64,000 bases of DNA from contig NZ_RCMB01000010.1 in assembly GCF_011319465.1 (NCBI RefSeq), positions 1-64,000 on the forward strand, read 5' to 3'. Under the pieces are notes generated by a model that saw nothing but the letters and a program-made list of their open reading frames with translations, searched no databases and had not been told where the DNA came from. A program made the translations under genes and the position numbers. This stretch comes from Candidatus Nitrosotalea sp. TS (lineage in GTDB: Archaea > Thermoproteota > Nitrososphaeria > Nitrososphaerales > Nitrosopumilaceae). Positions 28,061 through 37,140 of the stretch are shown piece after piece; positions within the stretch are counted from its first letter, which is position 1; every line of letters starts with the position of its first letter.

Positions 28061-28858
28061 TTTGATATCACCGTACAGTTATCATTAGCTATGGCTCTTG
28101 ATATTGGGTTTTCTCTCTGACCGCTCGCAACCAGTGCCTGCTTTACACCCATCTCGATTGCTTCTGTAGCAGCTAGTATCTTCTTTTCCATTCCAAAACC
28201 TATCTTTGGAAGCATTGCCTTGGCTTCGTCAAGCGATAATTTTGTCACCAGTTTTTCATCCATGAGGAGGCCATCGACATTGGTCAGAAACAAAATCTTG
28301 TCTGACTGCATCTTACCTGCAACATATGCTGCTGCCCTGTCGCCGTCGACGTTTAGAAAGTCAGATTCTTCGCTTGTGGCAATAGGTGAGATTACAGGAA
28401 CATACCCCTGGTCTAGAATCACCTGGATGAGACTTGTGTTGATTTCTCGTATCTTTCCAGTGTATCCTCCATCAATTACCATCTTTCTTCCTTTTTCATT
28501 CATGACAATTAGTTTCTTTTTTCTCTCTGCCTGGATTATTTTTCCATCAATGCCTGAAAGACCTACTGCATTGATTCCATTTTTTTGCAGCATGCTTACA
28601 ATCATCTTGTTTATCTTGCCTGACATTACCATTGTGAAAATTTCTGCAGTTCTCCTTGTCAGTGTATCTGCTCTTGATTCCTCCAGGTGAGACTATGAAT
28701 TTTTGTTCTTTGCCCAAAGCTTCTGAAATTCTTGTTACTTCCTTTCCTCCGCCGTGGACTAGAATCACTTTTTCTTGCTCTGAAACTTTTTTCAAGTCTG
28801 ATATGGTAGAAGGATGAAGGCCATCTACCACACTTCCTCCTATTTTTATTGTGATCAT
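28057..28858 (-). CDS. lysZ: [LysW]-aminoadipate/glutamate kinase (frameshifted)
   Basis: Amino-acid-kinase fold, about 265 residues, related to N-acetylglutamate kinase. The first frame (28858) has MITIKIGGSVVDG and ILVHGGGKEVTRI. An extra G near 28650 shifts it; the second frame gives MVMSGKINKMIVSMLQKNGI, VNVDGDRAAAYVAG-type motifs and FGMEKKILAATEAIEMG, ending DNCTVISK. It phosphorylates the carboxylate of LysW-bound aminoadipate or glutamate. The gene is followed by lysJ and preceded by lysY, all overlapping or within a few bases. Confidence 0.92.
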
Positions 28859-28862
28859 CTTT

Positions 28863-29915
28863 TCACACAGGAGTTAGCGGAGAATATGCCAGGCCGTCCA
28901 TCTCGTTGAATCCTGACATTACGTTGAGGTTTTGTATGGCAGAGCCTGCTGCACCTTTCATTAGGTTATCTGATGCCGATAATACAACCAGCCTGTTGTT
29001 GTCTTCATCAATGTCAAATCCTACATCGCAAAAGTTCGAGCCCACAACAAACTTTGGATCAGGAAACTTGTAGAATCCTTTCTTGTCACGAATTAGTCTG
29101 ATGAATCTCTCGTTTTGATATTGTTCACGATATATCTTCCACAAATCCATCTCTGTTACTGGTTTTGTCATAAATGTGTGGTTTGTACACAAAATTCCTC
29201 TGACAATATCCACTGCATGTGGACTCATTGATACCTTGATCTTCATTCCAGCTGCCTCACTTAGTTCCTGCTCGATCTCACCTGTGTGTCTGTGCTTTGC
29301 TGGCTTGTATGGCCTGACAACACCTGACCTCATTGCATGGTGAGTTCCTGCCTCAGAGCCAGCTCCTGCTCCTGAAGAGCCTATCTTGGAATCTACAATA
29401 ATGTGCTCTGTGTCTATGATTCCTTTCTTTACCAATGGATATAATGCAAGAATTGATGTGACTGCCATGCATCCTGGACATGATACCAGCTGTGCCTTTT
29501 TGATCTCTTCTCTGTGAAGTTCTGGAACTCCAAAGACTGACTTTGGAAGATAGTCTGGATGTGGGTGTTGCCAACCATACCACTTGTCATAGTCTGGAGC
29601 ATTGTGCAATCGATAGTCTGCACTCAGATCAATTACTTTCATTCCTCTATCATACAACTCTTTTACAATGTCAACTGCAGTACCGTGTGGCACTGAAGTA
29701 AATACCAAGTCGCACTTGTCTGACAACTTGTCATAGTTTAATTCTGAAAAAGTTAGATCAGTGAATCCCTTGAGGCTTGGCTGAACTCTGGAGATGTATT
29801 CTCCTACGTGCTGTCTTGAAGTGACTGCCGTGATCTCAACCTTTGGATGACTAACAAGTAGTCTGAGGATCTCTCCTCCAACATATCCTGATGCCCCGAT
29901 TACTCCTACTCTCAT
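28863..29915 (-). CDS. lysY: [LysW]-aminoadipate/glutamate-phosphate reductase
   Basis: 350-residue NADPH-dependent reductase of the ArgC/LysY family. It shows the Rossmann motif GASGYVGGEILRLL, DLSADYRL, the active-site VSCPGCMAVTS with the nucleophilic Cys, SKIGSSGAGAG, and the HRHTGEIEQEL and VDIVRGI segments with the catalytic His region. The frame is intact. It reduces acyl phosphate on LysW to semialdehyde. Between it and the second carrier ligase lies a 65-base gap, so it may have its own promoter. Confidence 0.95.
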   Translation of the reverse strand: MRVGVIGASGYVGGEILRLLVSHPKVEITAVTSRQHVGEYISRVQPSLKGFTDLTFSELNYDKLSDKCDLVFTSVPHGTAVDIVKELYDRGMKVIDLSADYRLHNAPDYDKWYGWQHPHPDYLPKSVFGVPELHREEIKKAQLVSCPGCMAVTSILALYPLVKKGIIDTEHIIVDSKIGSSGAGAGSEAGTHHAMRSGVVRPYKPAKHRHTGEIEQELSEAAGMKIKVSMSPHAVDIVRGILCTNHTFMTKPVTEMDLWKIYREQYQNERFIRLIRDKKGFYKFPDPKFVVGSNFCDVGFDIDEDNNRLVVLSASDNLMKGAAGSAIQNLNVMSGFNEMDGLAYSPLTPV

Positions 29916-29980
29916 AAGTGATCTCCTAGGATAACATAGTATAATTTAAACTCTAAAATTTTCTAAATTCCGTATTTTAT

Positions 29981-30839
29981 CTAACAGATGAGTTGAACTG
30001 CATACTCTATCATTTCTTTTGGAATATTACGTTTGGCAACCTTTGCCAGTCCCTTAAACTCTACAGTGTTGTTGACTTCGTGAACTACAAATCCTCTTTT
30101 TTCATCTTCCATTATATCGATTCCAAGAATTCCTCCGCCCACTGCTTTTGATGCCTTTCATGCAGATGTCTTCAAGTTCCTTGGTTATCTCGCATGGTAC
30201 AGGTTCTGCACCAAGCGCAATGTTTGTCTTAAATCCGCCAGTTGAGGTTCGATACATTGCAGCCACCTACCTGATCTCCCACAGCAATTGCGCGTATGTC
30301 TCTTGGCGGCCTTTGCACTGCCTCTTGCAGATAAAATATCCTGTCAAGTGGTCCGTCAGTTAGCTCCCTTACTTCCAATATTGGCATCAGCTGTCTCTCT
30401 GTCCTTTAGCAGTATGACACCCCTTCCCCAGCTTCCTATGATTGGCTTTATGACCAGTGGATATCCTTGCTTGTCAAGTGTTTCTACTGCGGATTCTGAT
30501 GAAAATGAAAAGTATGTCTTTGGGGTGGGTACGCCGTGTTTCTTTAACAGGAGTGATGTCAACATCTTGTTTCCGCAATTGTTGGCAACCTCAAACTTGT
30601 TGAACACTGGAACATCAAGAAACTCTAGACACGCTGTAAAATGCAGGCCGCGAAAATAACTGACGCACCTTTCCAGTACTACATTGCCAAAATCAAAATC
30701 TGTTTTCTTGCTCTCTGTGTTGATGTTTGTTATCTTGGCGTCTATCATCTTTTGTATCGTGTCCAAGCTCGACTGCTTTTTCCTCTAGCATTTTTTCCTC
30801 TAGTCTTACTCTATCGAACACGATACGGACCTTGGGCAT
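29981..30839 (-). CDS. argX: ArgX: ATP-grasp ligase joining glutamate to LysW (several frameshifts)
   Basis: Second LysX-type ligase, about 285 residues from ATG 30839. The N-terminus reads PKVRIVFDRVRLEEKM, then pieces in shifted frames: RCVSYFRGLHFTACLE, YPLVIKPIIGSWGRG, LQEAVQRPPRDIRAIAVGD, RTSTGGFKTNIALG, GGGILGIDIMEDE and VVHEVNNTVEFKG, ending YAVQLIC. At least four indels are needed (near 30755, 30385, 30262 and 30160). Its place after ArgG and LysW2 suggests glutamate loading for ornithine/arginine. The middle is the most damaged of all genes in the block. Confidence 0.87.
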
Positions 30840-31007
30840 TTACTCTCCCCAATCTTCGCCGACTTTTTCAGCATGCTTTAATTCGCATACGCTACCGTTC
30901 TTTGAAGCAATCTCGAAATCTGCACCGCAATCAGGACAAGATACTATTTCTCCAACACTTGCGTCGTCTGGAATTTTTAAATTTGCATCACATTCTGGGC
31001 AATTCAT
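30840..31007 (-). CDS. lysW: LysW2: amino-group carrier protein, canonical C-terminus
   Basis: 55 residues, start at ATG 31007 (the GTG at 31022 overlaps the argG stop and is the alternative). Zinc pairs CPECD and CPDCG and the classical EDWGE end. It shares the layout of LysW1 but differs in most positions outside the motifs. It sits between argG and the second carrier ligase. The two carriers probably serve separate branches. Confidence 0.93.
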   Translation of the reverse strand: MNCPECDANLKIPDDASVGEIVSCPDCGADFEIASKNGSVCELKHAEKVGEDWGE

Positions 31008-31018
31008 TCTTTGATCAT

Positions 31019-32208
31019 TCACCTCTTTTTTAGTAATTTATTAGCTTCTGTAGATTGAAGTCCCCACAATTCTACAAATCCTTTTGCAAGAGTCTGGTCG
31101 AAAGTGGAACCTGAACCATACGTTGCCAAGTCATGACTATACAATGAGTAATCTGATTTTCTCCCAACAACTCTAAGACTTCCTTTGAACATTTTCAGCT
31201 TTACAGTTCCGCTAACCCTTTTTTGGGACGCATTGATAAACATATCTAAATCTGTTTTCAGAGGATCTTGCCAGAGTCCAGAATATGCAAGCCATGACCA
31301 TTCTGAGTCAACCATTGTTTTGAATTTTAATTCGTGTTTTGTCAGAACCATTTTTTCCAGATCGGTATGTGCCTCAATTAGGCACAGAGCAGCCGGTGTC
31401 TCGTACACTTCACGAGATTTTATTCCAACAACTCGATCTTCGATGTGATCGACTATTCCAACACCTGATGCTCCTGCTTTTTTGTTGATGTACTGGATTA
31501 ATTCAATTGGTTTTAGACTCTTGCCGTCTACTGCCACCGGTACTCCTTGGCTAAACTTGATTTCCAAGTACTGTGGCCTGTCTGGCATGTTTTTTGTCTT
31601 GACCCAGATGAATGCATCATCTGGAGGTTCGGCATATGCGTCTTCCACTTCTCCTCCCTCAATTGCGCGTCCCCACAGGTTTTGGTCTATGCTAAACCTT
31701 TTTGCTGCAGTATCAATCTGTATTCCATGTTTTTTTGCAAATTTTAATTCTACATCGCGAGTAAGGTTGAGATCTCTGATGGGAGCAATGATTGGTAGGG
31801 TAGAACCTGATCGCATGGTAACATCAAATCGCACCTGGTCGTTTCCTTTTCCAGTACAGCCAGTGAGCTAAGAGCCTTTGCATTTTCTTTTTTGGCAATC
31901 TCTACAACCTTTTGTGCAATAAGTGGTCGTGCAAGAGCCGTTGCAAGACAATATTTCTTTTGGTATAATGCGTTTGCTTTGATTGATGGTAAAATGAAAT
32001 CATTTACAAATTCGCTTCTTGCATCAACGTTGTAGTGTCTTACCACTCCGAGTTTTTTTGCCTTGGCTGCAATCTTTTTCAGATCGTCGCCTTGTCCGAC
32101 ATCAACTGTAATGGTAACAACATCCAATCCGTGTTTTTCTTGTAGATATTTTACGACGACGGATGTGTCCAATCCGCCAGAGAAAGCTAAAACCGCTTTT
32201 CCTTTCAT
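31019..32208 (-). CDS. argG: Argininosuccinate synthase (frameshifted)
   Basis: About 395 residues, ATG 32208. It joins citrulline and aspartate in the arginine pathway. N-terminal VLAFSGGLDTSVVVKYLQEKH is the PP-loop. Two indels within about 15 bases near 31860 disrupt the conserved AHGCTGKGNDQVRF segment. The second frame continues FDVTMRSGSTLPIIAPIRD and ends STEANKLLKKR. Its position at the head of the LysW2-ArgX-LysYZJ run marks that run as the arginine branch. Confidence 0.93.
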
Positions 32209-32437
32209 TGAGGTTTTCTGTGATCAGATTTTAGCATTTATCTTTTATGATCCTCGTTTTATCTTGGTAAAAAATCAGAAATTATTTTTCTAATTCATGA
32301 GACAAACCAAATTAGTCCAAGCTAAAATTCGAACACTATTTAACCGCAATATTATAACGCTGTTATATGAAAATTGCTCCCTTTGCGGGTCACTTACAGT
32401 ACGTGGCATCGCAAAGATTGGAGAGGAGATCATAACC

Positions 32438-33214
32438 ATGACAAAACTTCAGGCAAAAAACATTGTAAAGCATTTTGATCATAATGGCACTTCAGTGATT
32501 GCGCTTGGTGGAATAAACTTGGATGTACAGGAAGGAGACTTTGTGTGTATAGTAGGTCCTTCCGGATGTGGCAAGTCCACGTTTCTAAATATTGTAGCTG
32601 GATTGGAAAAGCCAGACTCTGGAGAGATTTTACTAAATGGAAATCCCATCTCTACTCCAGGTCCTGACAGGACCATGGTGTTTCAGGAAGGTGCACTCTT
32701 TCCGTGGCTCAAGGTGATCGATAACGTAGAGTTTGGATTGAAGATGGCAGGAATTCCAAAAGATGAGCGCAGACAGATATCTCAGCGATACTTGGACATG
32801 ATGCAGCTAACAAAGTTTGCAGACTCGTACACGTATCAGTTGTCCACTGGAATGAAGCAAAGAGTTGCAATTGCAAGAGCACTTGCCATGGATCCAGAAA
32901 TTTTATTGATGGATGAACCATTTGCAGCTCTTGATTCTCAGACAAGGGACTTGTTGCTTGTAGAGCTTCAGCTCATTTGGGAGAAGACAAAAAAGACAAT
33001 TATTTTTGTGACACATAACATTTCAGAGTCTGTTATACTTGGAAACCGTGTAGTAGTTTTCAAAAACAGGCCTTCGAAAATAAAAAAAGAGATTACAATT
33101 GATTACCGCAGACCAAGACTAATGGAAGATGAAAACCTCCAAAAATATTATCATCAGATAGTTGAAGAGCTCAAAAACGAAGTGATTGCACAAATAAAAG
33201 ATGAGAACCCATGA
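32438..33214 (+). CDS. ABC transporter ATP-binding protein, NitT/TauT type
   Basis: 258 residues from ATG 32438 (SD-like gaggag 10-15 bases upstream; an earlier TTG/ATG at 32297 would add a 47-residue non-homologous leader). Walker A GPSGCGKST, Q-loop VFQEGALFPW, signature LSTGMKQR, Walker B LLMDEPFAALD and H-loop THN. The signature has Thr where LSGGM is usual. The family imports nitrate, sulfonates, thiamine precursors or similar anionic ligands; the substrate here is unknown. Permease and binding-protein genes follow. Confidence 0.93.
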   Translation: MTKLQAKNIVKHFDHNGTSVIALGGINLDVQEGDFVCIVGPSGCGKSTFLNIVAGLEKPDSGEILLNGNPISTPGPDRTMVFQEGALFPWLKVIDNVEFGLKMAGIPKDERRQISQRYLDMMQLTKFADSYTYQLSTGMKQRVAIARALAMDPEILLMDEPFAALDSQTRDLLLVELQLIWEKTKKTIIFVTHNISESVILGNRVVVFKNRPSKIKKEITIDYRRPRLMEDENLQKYYHQIVEELKNEVIAQIKDENP

Positions 33215-34013
33215 GTGAAAAAGCAATTTCAGAGAAAAAACTGCAAAGCCTACATGATGCTGGAAACGCGGCGCTCTTTTTTGGCAATCTTTGTTGGCGT
33301 GTGGGAGCTTGTATTTGTATTGGGAATATTTCCCACAATATCCCTGCCGTCTCCTCTAATGGTTGCAGGCTCGTTTGCCAAGATAATACTGAACCTGTCT
33401 TTGCCGATAGGCGTAGGGGTAACAATGGGAAGACTGGTTGCGGGATTTTCAATCTCAATAGTTCTTGGCACGCTAATTGGGTTTACGAATGATACGATTC
33501 AAGGGATTTGGCAGGACCCTGAGTTCCTTCTCGGCAGGACTCTTGGCGTTTCCAAGCATCGCATGGGTCCCATTCTCCATTCTATTGATAGGCTTCAATG
33601 ACTTTGGCATCTTGTTTGTAGTAATAATGAGTTCAATTTTTTCAGTAATGATATCGACTTATAGCAGCATAAGGAACATACCGCCAATCTATATCGATGC
33701 TGCAAAAAATATGGGCGCAAAGGGATTTAGATTGTTCAGACATGTTACAATACCTGCAGCTACCCCATCTCTGATAATTGGATTAAGGCAGGGGTGGTCA
33801 TTTGCATGGCATGCAATAATAGGCGCAGAAATACTAATGTCAATTGTAGGACTGGGGCACATTCTCTCAGTTGGCAGAGATTTTCTTGATATGAGTGAAG
33901 TAATTGCTAGCATGATTACCATATTCACAATAGGTCTGATAGTTGACAGATTTTTGTTAAACAAGATTGAAGAAAAGATACGAAGAAAGTGGGGACTGGA
34001 CAATCATCGCTGA
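33211..34013 (+). CDS. ABC transporter permease, NitT/TauT (BPD_transp_1) type, frameshifted
   Basis: About 260 residues, ATG 33211 overlapping the stop of the ATPase gene. The N-terminal MSEKAISEKKLQSLHDAGN is followed, after an indel near 33270, by membrane helices (LAIFVGVWELVFVLGIF; VGVTMGRLVAGFSISIVLGTLIG). A second indel lies near 33540. Then come AFPSIAWVPFSILLIGFND, the EAA-type loop DAAKNMGAKGFRLFRHV and GWSFAWHAIIGAE. The last region ends in a short charged tail. Together with the ATPase and the binding protein it forms one importer. Confidence 0.9.
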
Positions 34014-34070
34014 AATGACTTTGATATTTGAATTCGGTTATATTGGAATCTTTTTGAGGTCGTTTAGCTA

Positions 34071-35140
34071 ATGAATCCACTGGTAAAGTTTGGAATCGCC
34101 GGTGCAATAATTGCAGCTGTAATTGCTGCAAGTTTTATCTCAACACCGGAAACTAATCAAACTCATGACATGGCAACAAACTTCTACAACTAATGTTCTA
34201 AGAATTGGATATTTTCCAAACATCAGCCATGCGCAAGGCCGTAATTGGACTGGGTGATGGGGATTATCAAAAGAACTTGCGGGAATACAGGTGCAGACTC
34301 AGGTATTCAACGCAGGTCCTTCTGCAATAGAAGCGCTCTTTGCAAACAGGATTGATGTTGCATATGTTGGACCAAATCCTGCCATTAATGGATATATCAA
34401 GTCAGACGGTCAGGGACTTCGAATAATTGCAGGTGCAGCAAGCGGAGGAGTCGTATTTGTGGTAAGAAACGATGATGGCATAAACTCCACTGCTGATTTG
34501 GGAGGGAAAAAATTTGCGTCACCACAACTTGGAAACACACAAGACGTTGCACTACGATCATTTTTGCTCAAAAATGGGTACAAGACGTCAGACAATGGAG
34601 GGAATATACAGATCATAAATGCGGCCAATGCCGATGTTTTTACTAATGATGCTAAAAAACAACATTGATCGGTGCGTGGGTACCAGAACCGTGGGGAACC
34701 AAACTAGAGCACGAAGCAAACGGTAAGATTCTTGTCGATGAGAGAGACTTGTGGCCAAACGGGAAATTTGCAACTGCTCTAATTGTTGCAAGAGCGGACT
34801 ATCTACAAAATCATCCCTGATATTATTAAAAAACTACTAGAGGCACATGTGGATGAAACCTTGTGGATTAACAACAACAAAGATCAAGCAATTACAATAT
34901 TCAACGAGCAGCTGGGAAACCTGACTGGGAAGACACTTCCTGTTGGTGAACTAGATGAGGCCTTCTCAAGGATGGATATCACATACGATCCGGTGGAAAG
35001 TTCGCTTTATCAATCAGCCAATGCTGCCTATGGTCTGGGATTTTTGGGCAACCAAAACGCCAGACCTGTCTGGAATATTCGATCTAACTCTTCTAAATCA
35101 AGTGTTGACTGAGAAAGGATTACCGGAAATTTCCTCCTAA
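34071..35140 (+). CDS. ABC transporter substrate-binding protein (NMT1/SsuA-like), several frameshifts
   Basis: About 350 residues. ATG 34071 gives a membrane-anchoring N-terminus (FGIAGAIIAAVIAASFI), then the periplasmic-type binding fold: VLRIGYFPNISHAQ, FNAGPSAIEALFANRIDVAY, LGGKKFASPQLGNTQDVAL, DGAWVPEPWGTKLE, DYLQNHPDIIKKLLEAHV and the C-terminal FDLTLLNQVLTEKG. At least four indels (near 34180, 34225-34290, 34655 and 34795, and again near 35055) split the reading frame, the densest damage in the window. The domain order and length match SsuA/THI5-like lipoproteins. Ligand not inferable. Confidence 0.85.
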
Positions 35141-35292
35141 TTCAAGCTCTTAAACATAATCTAACGTAACTCACACACAGCCTCATAGTGAGAATGTAAC
35201 TTTTGAATGTGGAAAATGCTAATGCTTGACAGCAATAGTTCAAAATGATAATGGCAAAGGACTGTTGTCAATTAGAAATAAAATAGTTTTTC

Positions 35293-36045
35293 TTAAACTT
35301 TGTTTAGTATATCAAGCGCTCCCTTGAAATCATTTGGAGAGCTCAAAAGTACATCACCTGCAATTTTGTGAACCTCTTTTACAAATCCTACCATGTCATT
35401 TTTGTATCCTGACCAGTCAAGACCTAACATCTGTGCAGATTTTTGGTTGAGCTCTGACGCAAGCAGTATGCAAGGTATTATCCTAAACCCCTGCGGCTTT
35501 AGCTTGTCAACTATCCTTGTTACCTGATCGATAGAACTTATGACCTGTGTGACAAATCCCTTTGGCTGGGCCTCGACCTTTTTGTGAATCTTGTCAAAGT
35601 TGGGATTGCCTGAGACTGAGAGATAAAGGTCAATTTTTTCTCCAAAGCCCTGCTCGTTGAATTGTTTTACGACCTCACTTGGGACAAGCCTTGAATCCTT
35701 GGGGCCTGTGGGCGGCGGGTCTCCCTTGACTATGAGAACACCGTTCAAGTTCAAAAGTATCGCATCGCAGACGGTTTGTGTAAGTGATGTGTGGTTTCTG
35801 TCTCTGACTCGAACACTTGCAGAGATCTTTATCCTGTCATTGGAATTTTTTATGAAAAATCCTGCCGTTATGGGAGATATCCTTGGGATGCCAAGTACAG
35901 AGTCTGTCACATGTATGCTGCCGCAGACCTTTCCTATCTCGACTGATTTTGATTTGAACTTGTCAACTGATTCCTGCAACTCGCTGTGAGAAAGTATCCT
36001 GTCCTGCATTACCTTGGGTGGATTTAACTCGTAGATTATCGTCAT
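35293..36045 (-). CDS. metF: Methylenetetrahydrofolate reductase-like protein
   Basis: 250 residues, TIM-barrel MTHFR-related. It shows TIIYELNPPKVMQ at the N-terminus, a long barrel with NLNGVLIVKGDPPPTG (the folate/FAD loop), IDLYLSVSGNPNF and FVTQVISSID. Length is shorter than typical MetF (about 290). It lies divergent to methionine synthase with a 99-base gap, so it likely supplies the methyl-pterin. Family members may use tetrahydromethanopterin in archaea. Confidence 0.8.
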   Translation of the reverse strand: MTIIYELNPPKVMQDRILSHSELQESVDKFKSKSVEIGKVCGSIHVTDSVLGIPRISPITAGFFIKNSNDRIKISASVRVRDRNHTSLTQTVCDAILLNLNGVLIVKGDPPPTGPKDSRLVPSEVVKQFNEQGFGEKIDLYLSVSGNPNFDKIHKKVEAQPKGFVTQVISSIDQVTRIVDKLKPQGFRIIPCILLASELNQKSAQMLGLDWSGYKNDMVGFVKEVHKIAGDVLLSSPNDFKGALDILNKV

Positions 36046-36144
36046 AAAAGAGTGTCACGGCTACTTGATTATAACCTTTGAAGGCAATTAACATGTGACA
36101 AAACAAAAGAAAATTAATACATTGAAAACCAGCATCAATTACTG

Positions 36145-37107
36145 TTGACCACAAAAATTCCTCTTGCAGACCTGATGAAGCAAAAGATAGTGCTCTTTGA
36201 TGGCGCCATGGGAACCGAGATTCAAAAGTTGAATCCAAATTCGGAGGATTTTCCAGACGGCAAGGATGGCTTCAACGACGGTCTGTCCTTTACAAGACCT
36301 GAATGGATAAAAAATATCCACCGAAATTATCTCAAGGCAGGTGCTGACTGTATCGAGACTAACACATTTGGCTCAAACAAGCTCAAGCTTGAAGAATATG
36401 GTTATGGCGATAAAACACTAGAGTTTAATAAAAAAATTGCAGAGCTTGCAGTTGATATCACAAAAGAGTTTTCTGACAAGCCACGATATGTGGTGGGTTC
36501 CATGGGTCCTACTGGGTTTTTGCCAAGCTCAAATGATCCGTCACTTGGACAAATACCGCTTGAAAAGATAAGGGAAGCATTTGAGATCCAAGCAGAGGGT
36601 CTAATCTTGGGTGGAGTAGATGCGTTACTAATTGAGACAAGTCAAGACATCTTGGAAGTAAAGATGGCAATAGATGCATGCCACAGTGCAATGAAAAAGA
36701 CAGGAAAAAAAATCCCGATCATTGCAAATGTAACACTAGACAAGTATGGCAAGATGTTGCTTGGGACAAATATTCAGGCAGCGTATACCACCGTATCAGA
36801 TATGGGAATAGACGCATTTGGGCTCAATTGCTCCACTGGGCCTGTTGAGATGACTCCCAGCATACGATGGCTAAATGAGCAAAACGATCTTCCATTACTT
36901 GTTGTGCCAAATGCGGGAATGCCGGAAAACCAGGGAGGAAGGGCAGTCTACAAGATGACGCCTGAAGACATGGCAAAAGCAATGCGTGATTTCATATCGC
37001 AGTATGGCAACGTCAGAATAATAGGCGGTTGCTGTGGCACAAATACCGAACATATAGCACTCTTAAGAAAAATAATTGATGAAAAGCAATCAGAAAATAA
37101 GCGCTAG
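36145..37107 (+). CDS. metH: Methionine synthase, homocysteine-binding subunit (split MetH)
   Basis: 320 residues, TTG start (36145). It is the N-terminal domain of B12-dependent MetH as a separate protein: LFDGAMGTEIQKL, ETNTFGSNKLKLEEYG, and the zinc cysteines in NCSTGP and GGCCGTN. It activates homocysteine as a thiolate. The rest of MetH is the next gene, 33 bases downstream. Several stop codons lie in the gap, so the split is genuine, unlike the frameshifts elsewhere. Confidence 0.93.
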   Translation: MTTKIPLADLMKQKIVLFDGAMGTEIQKLNPNSEDFPDGKDGFNDGLSFTRPEWIKNIHRNYLKAGADCIETNTFGSNKLKLEEYGYGDKTLEFNKKIAELAVDITKEFSDKPRYVVGSMGPTGFLPSSNDPSLGQIPLEKIREAFEIQAEGLILGGVDALLIETSQDILEVKMAIDACHSAMKKTGKKIPIIANVTLDKYGKMLLGTNIQAAYTTVSDMGIDAFGLNCSTGPVEMTPSIRWLNEQNDLPLLVVPNAGMPENQGGRAVYKMTPEDMAKAMRDFISQYGNVRIIGGCCGTNTEHIALLRKIIDEKQSENKR

Positions 37108-37140
37108 GTATTTAGAAAAAGCACTTGAGAATAACTATTC

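Noticed and set aside
32297-32437. 47-codon N-terminal extension of the ABC ATPase
   Set aside because: Not homologous to the family; the ATG at 32438 has a gaggag element upstream and gives the normal length. The 32340-32370 stretch holds TATA-like sequence.
37108-37140. Split of methionine synthase as another frameshift
   Set aside because: The gap has stops in several frames and a clear new ATG; split MetH is a known form, so it is likely genuine.
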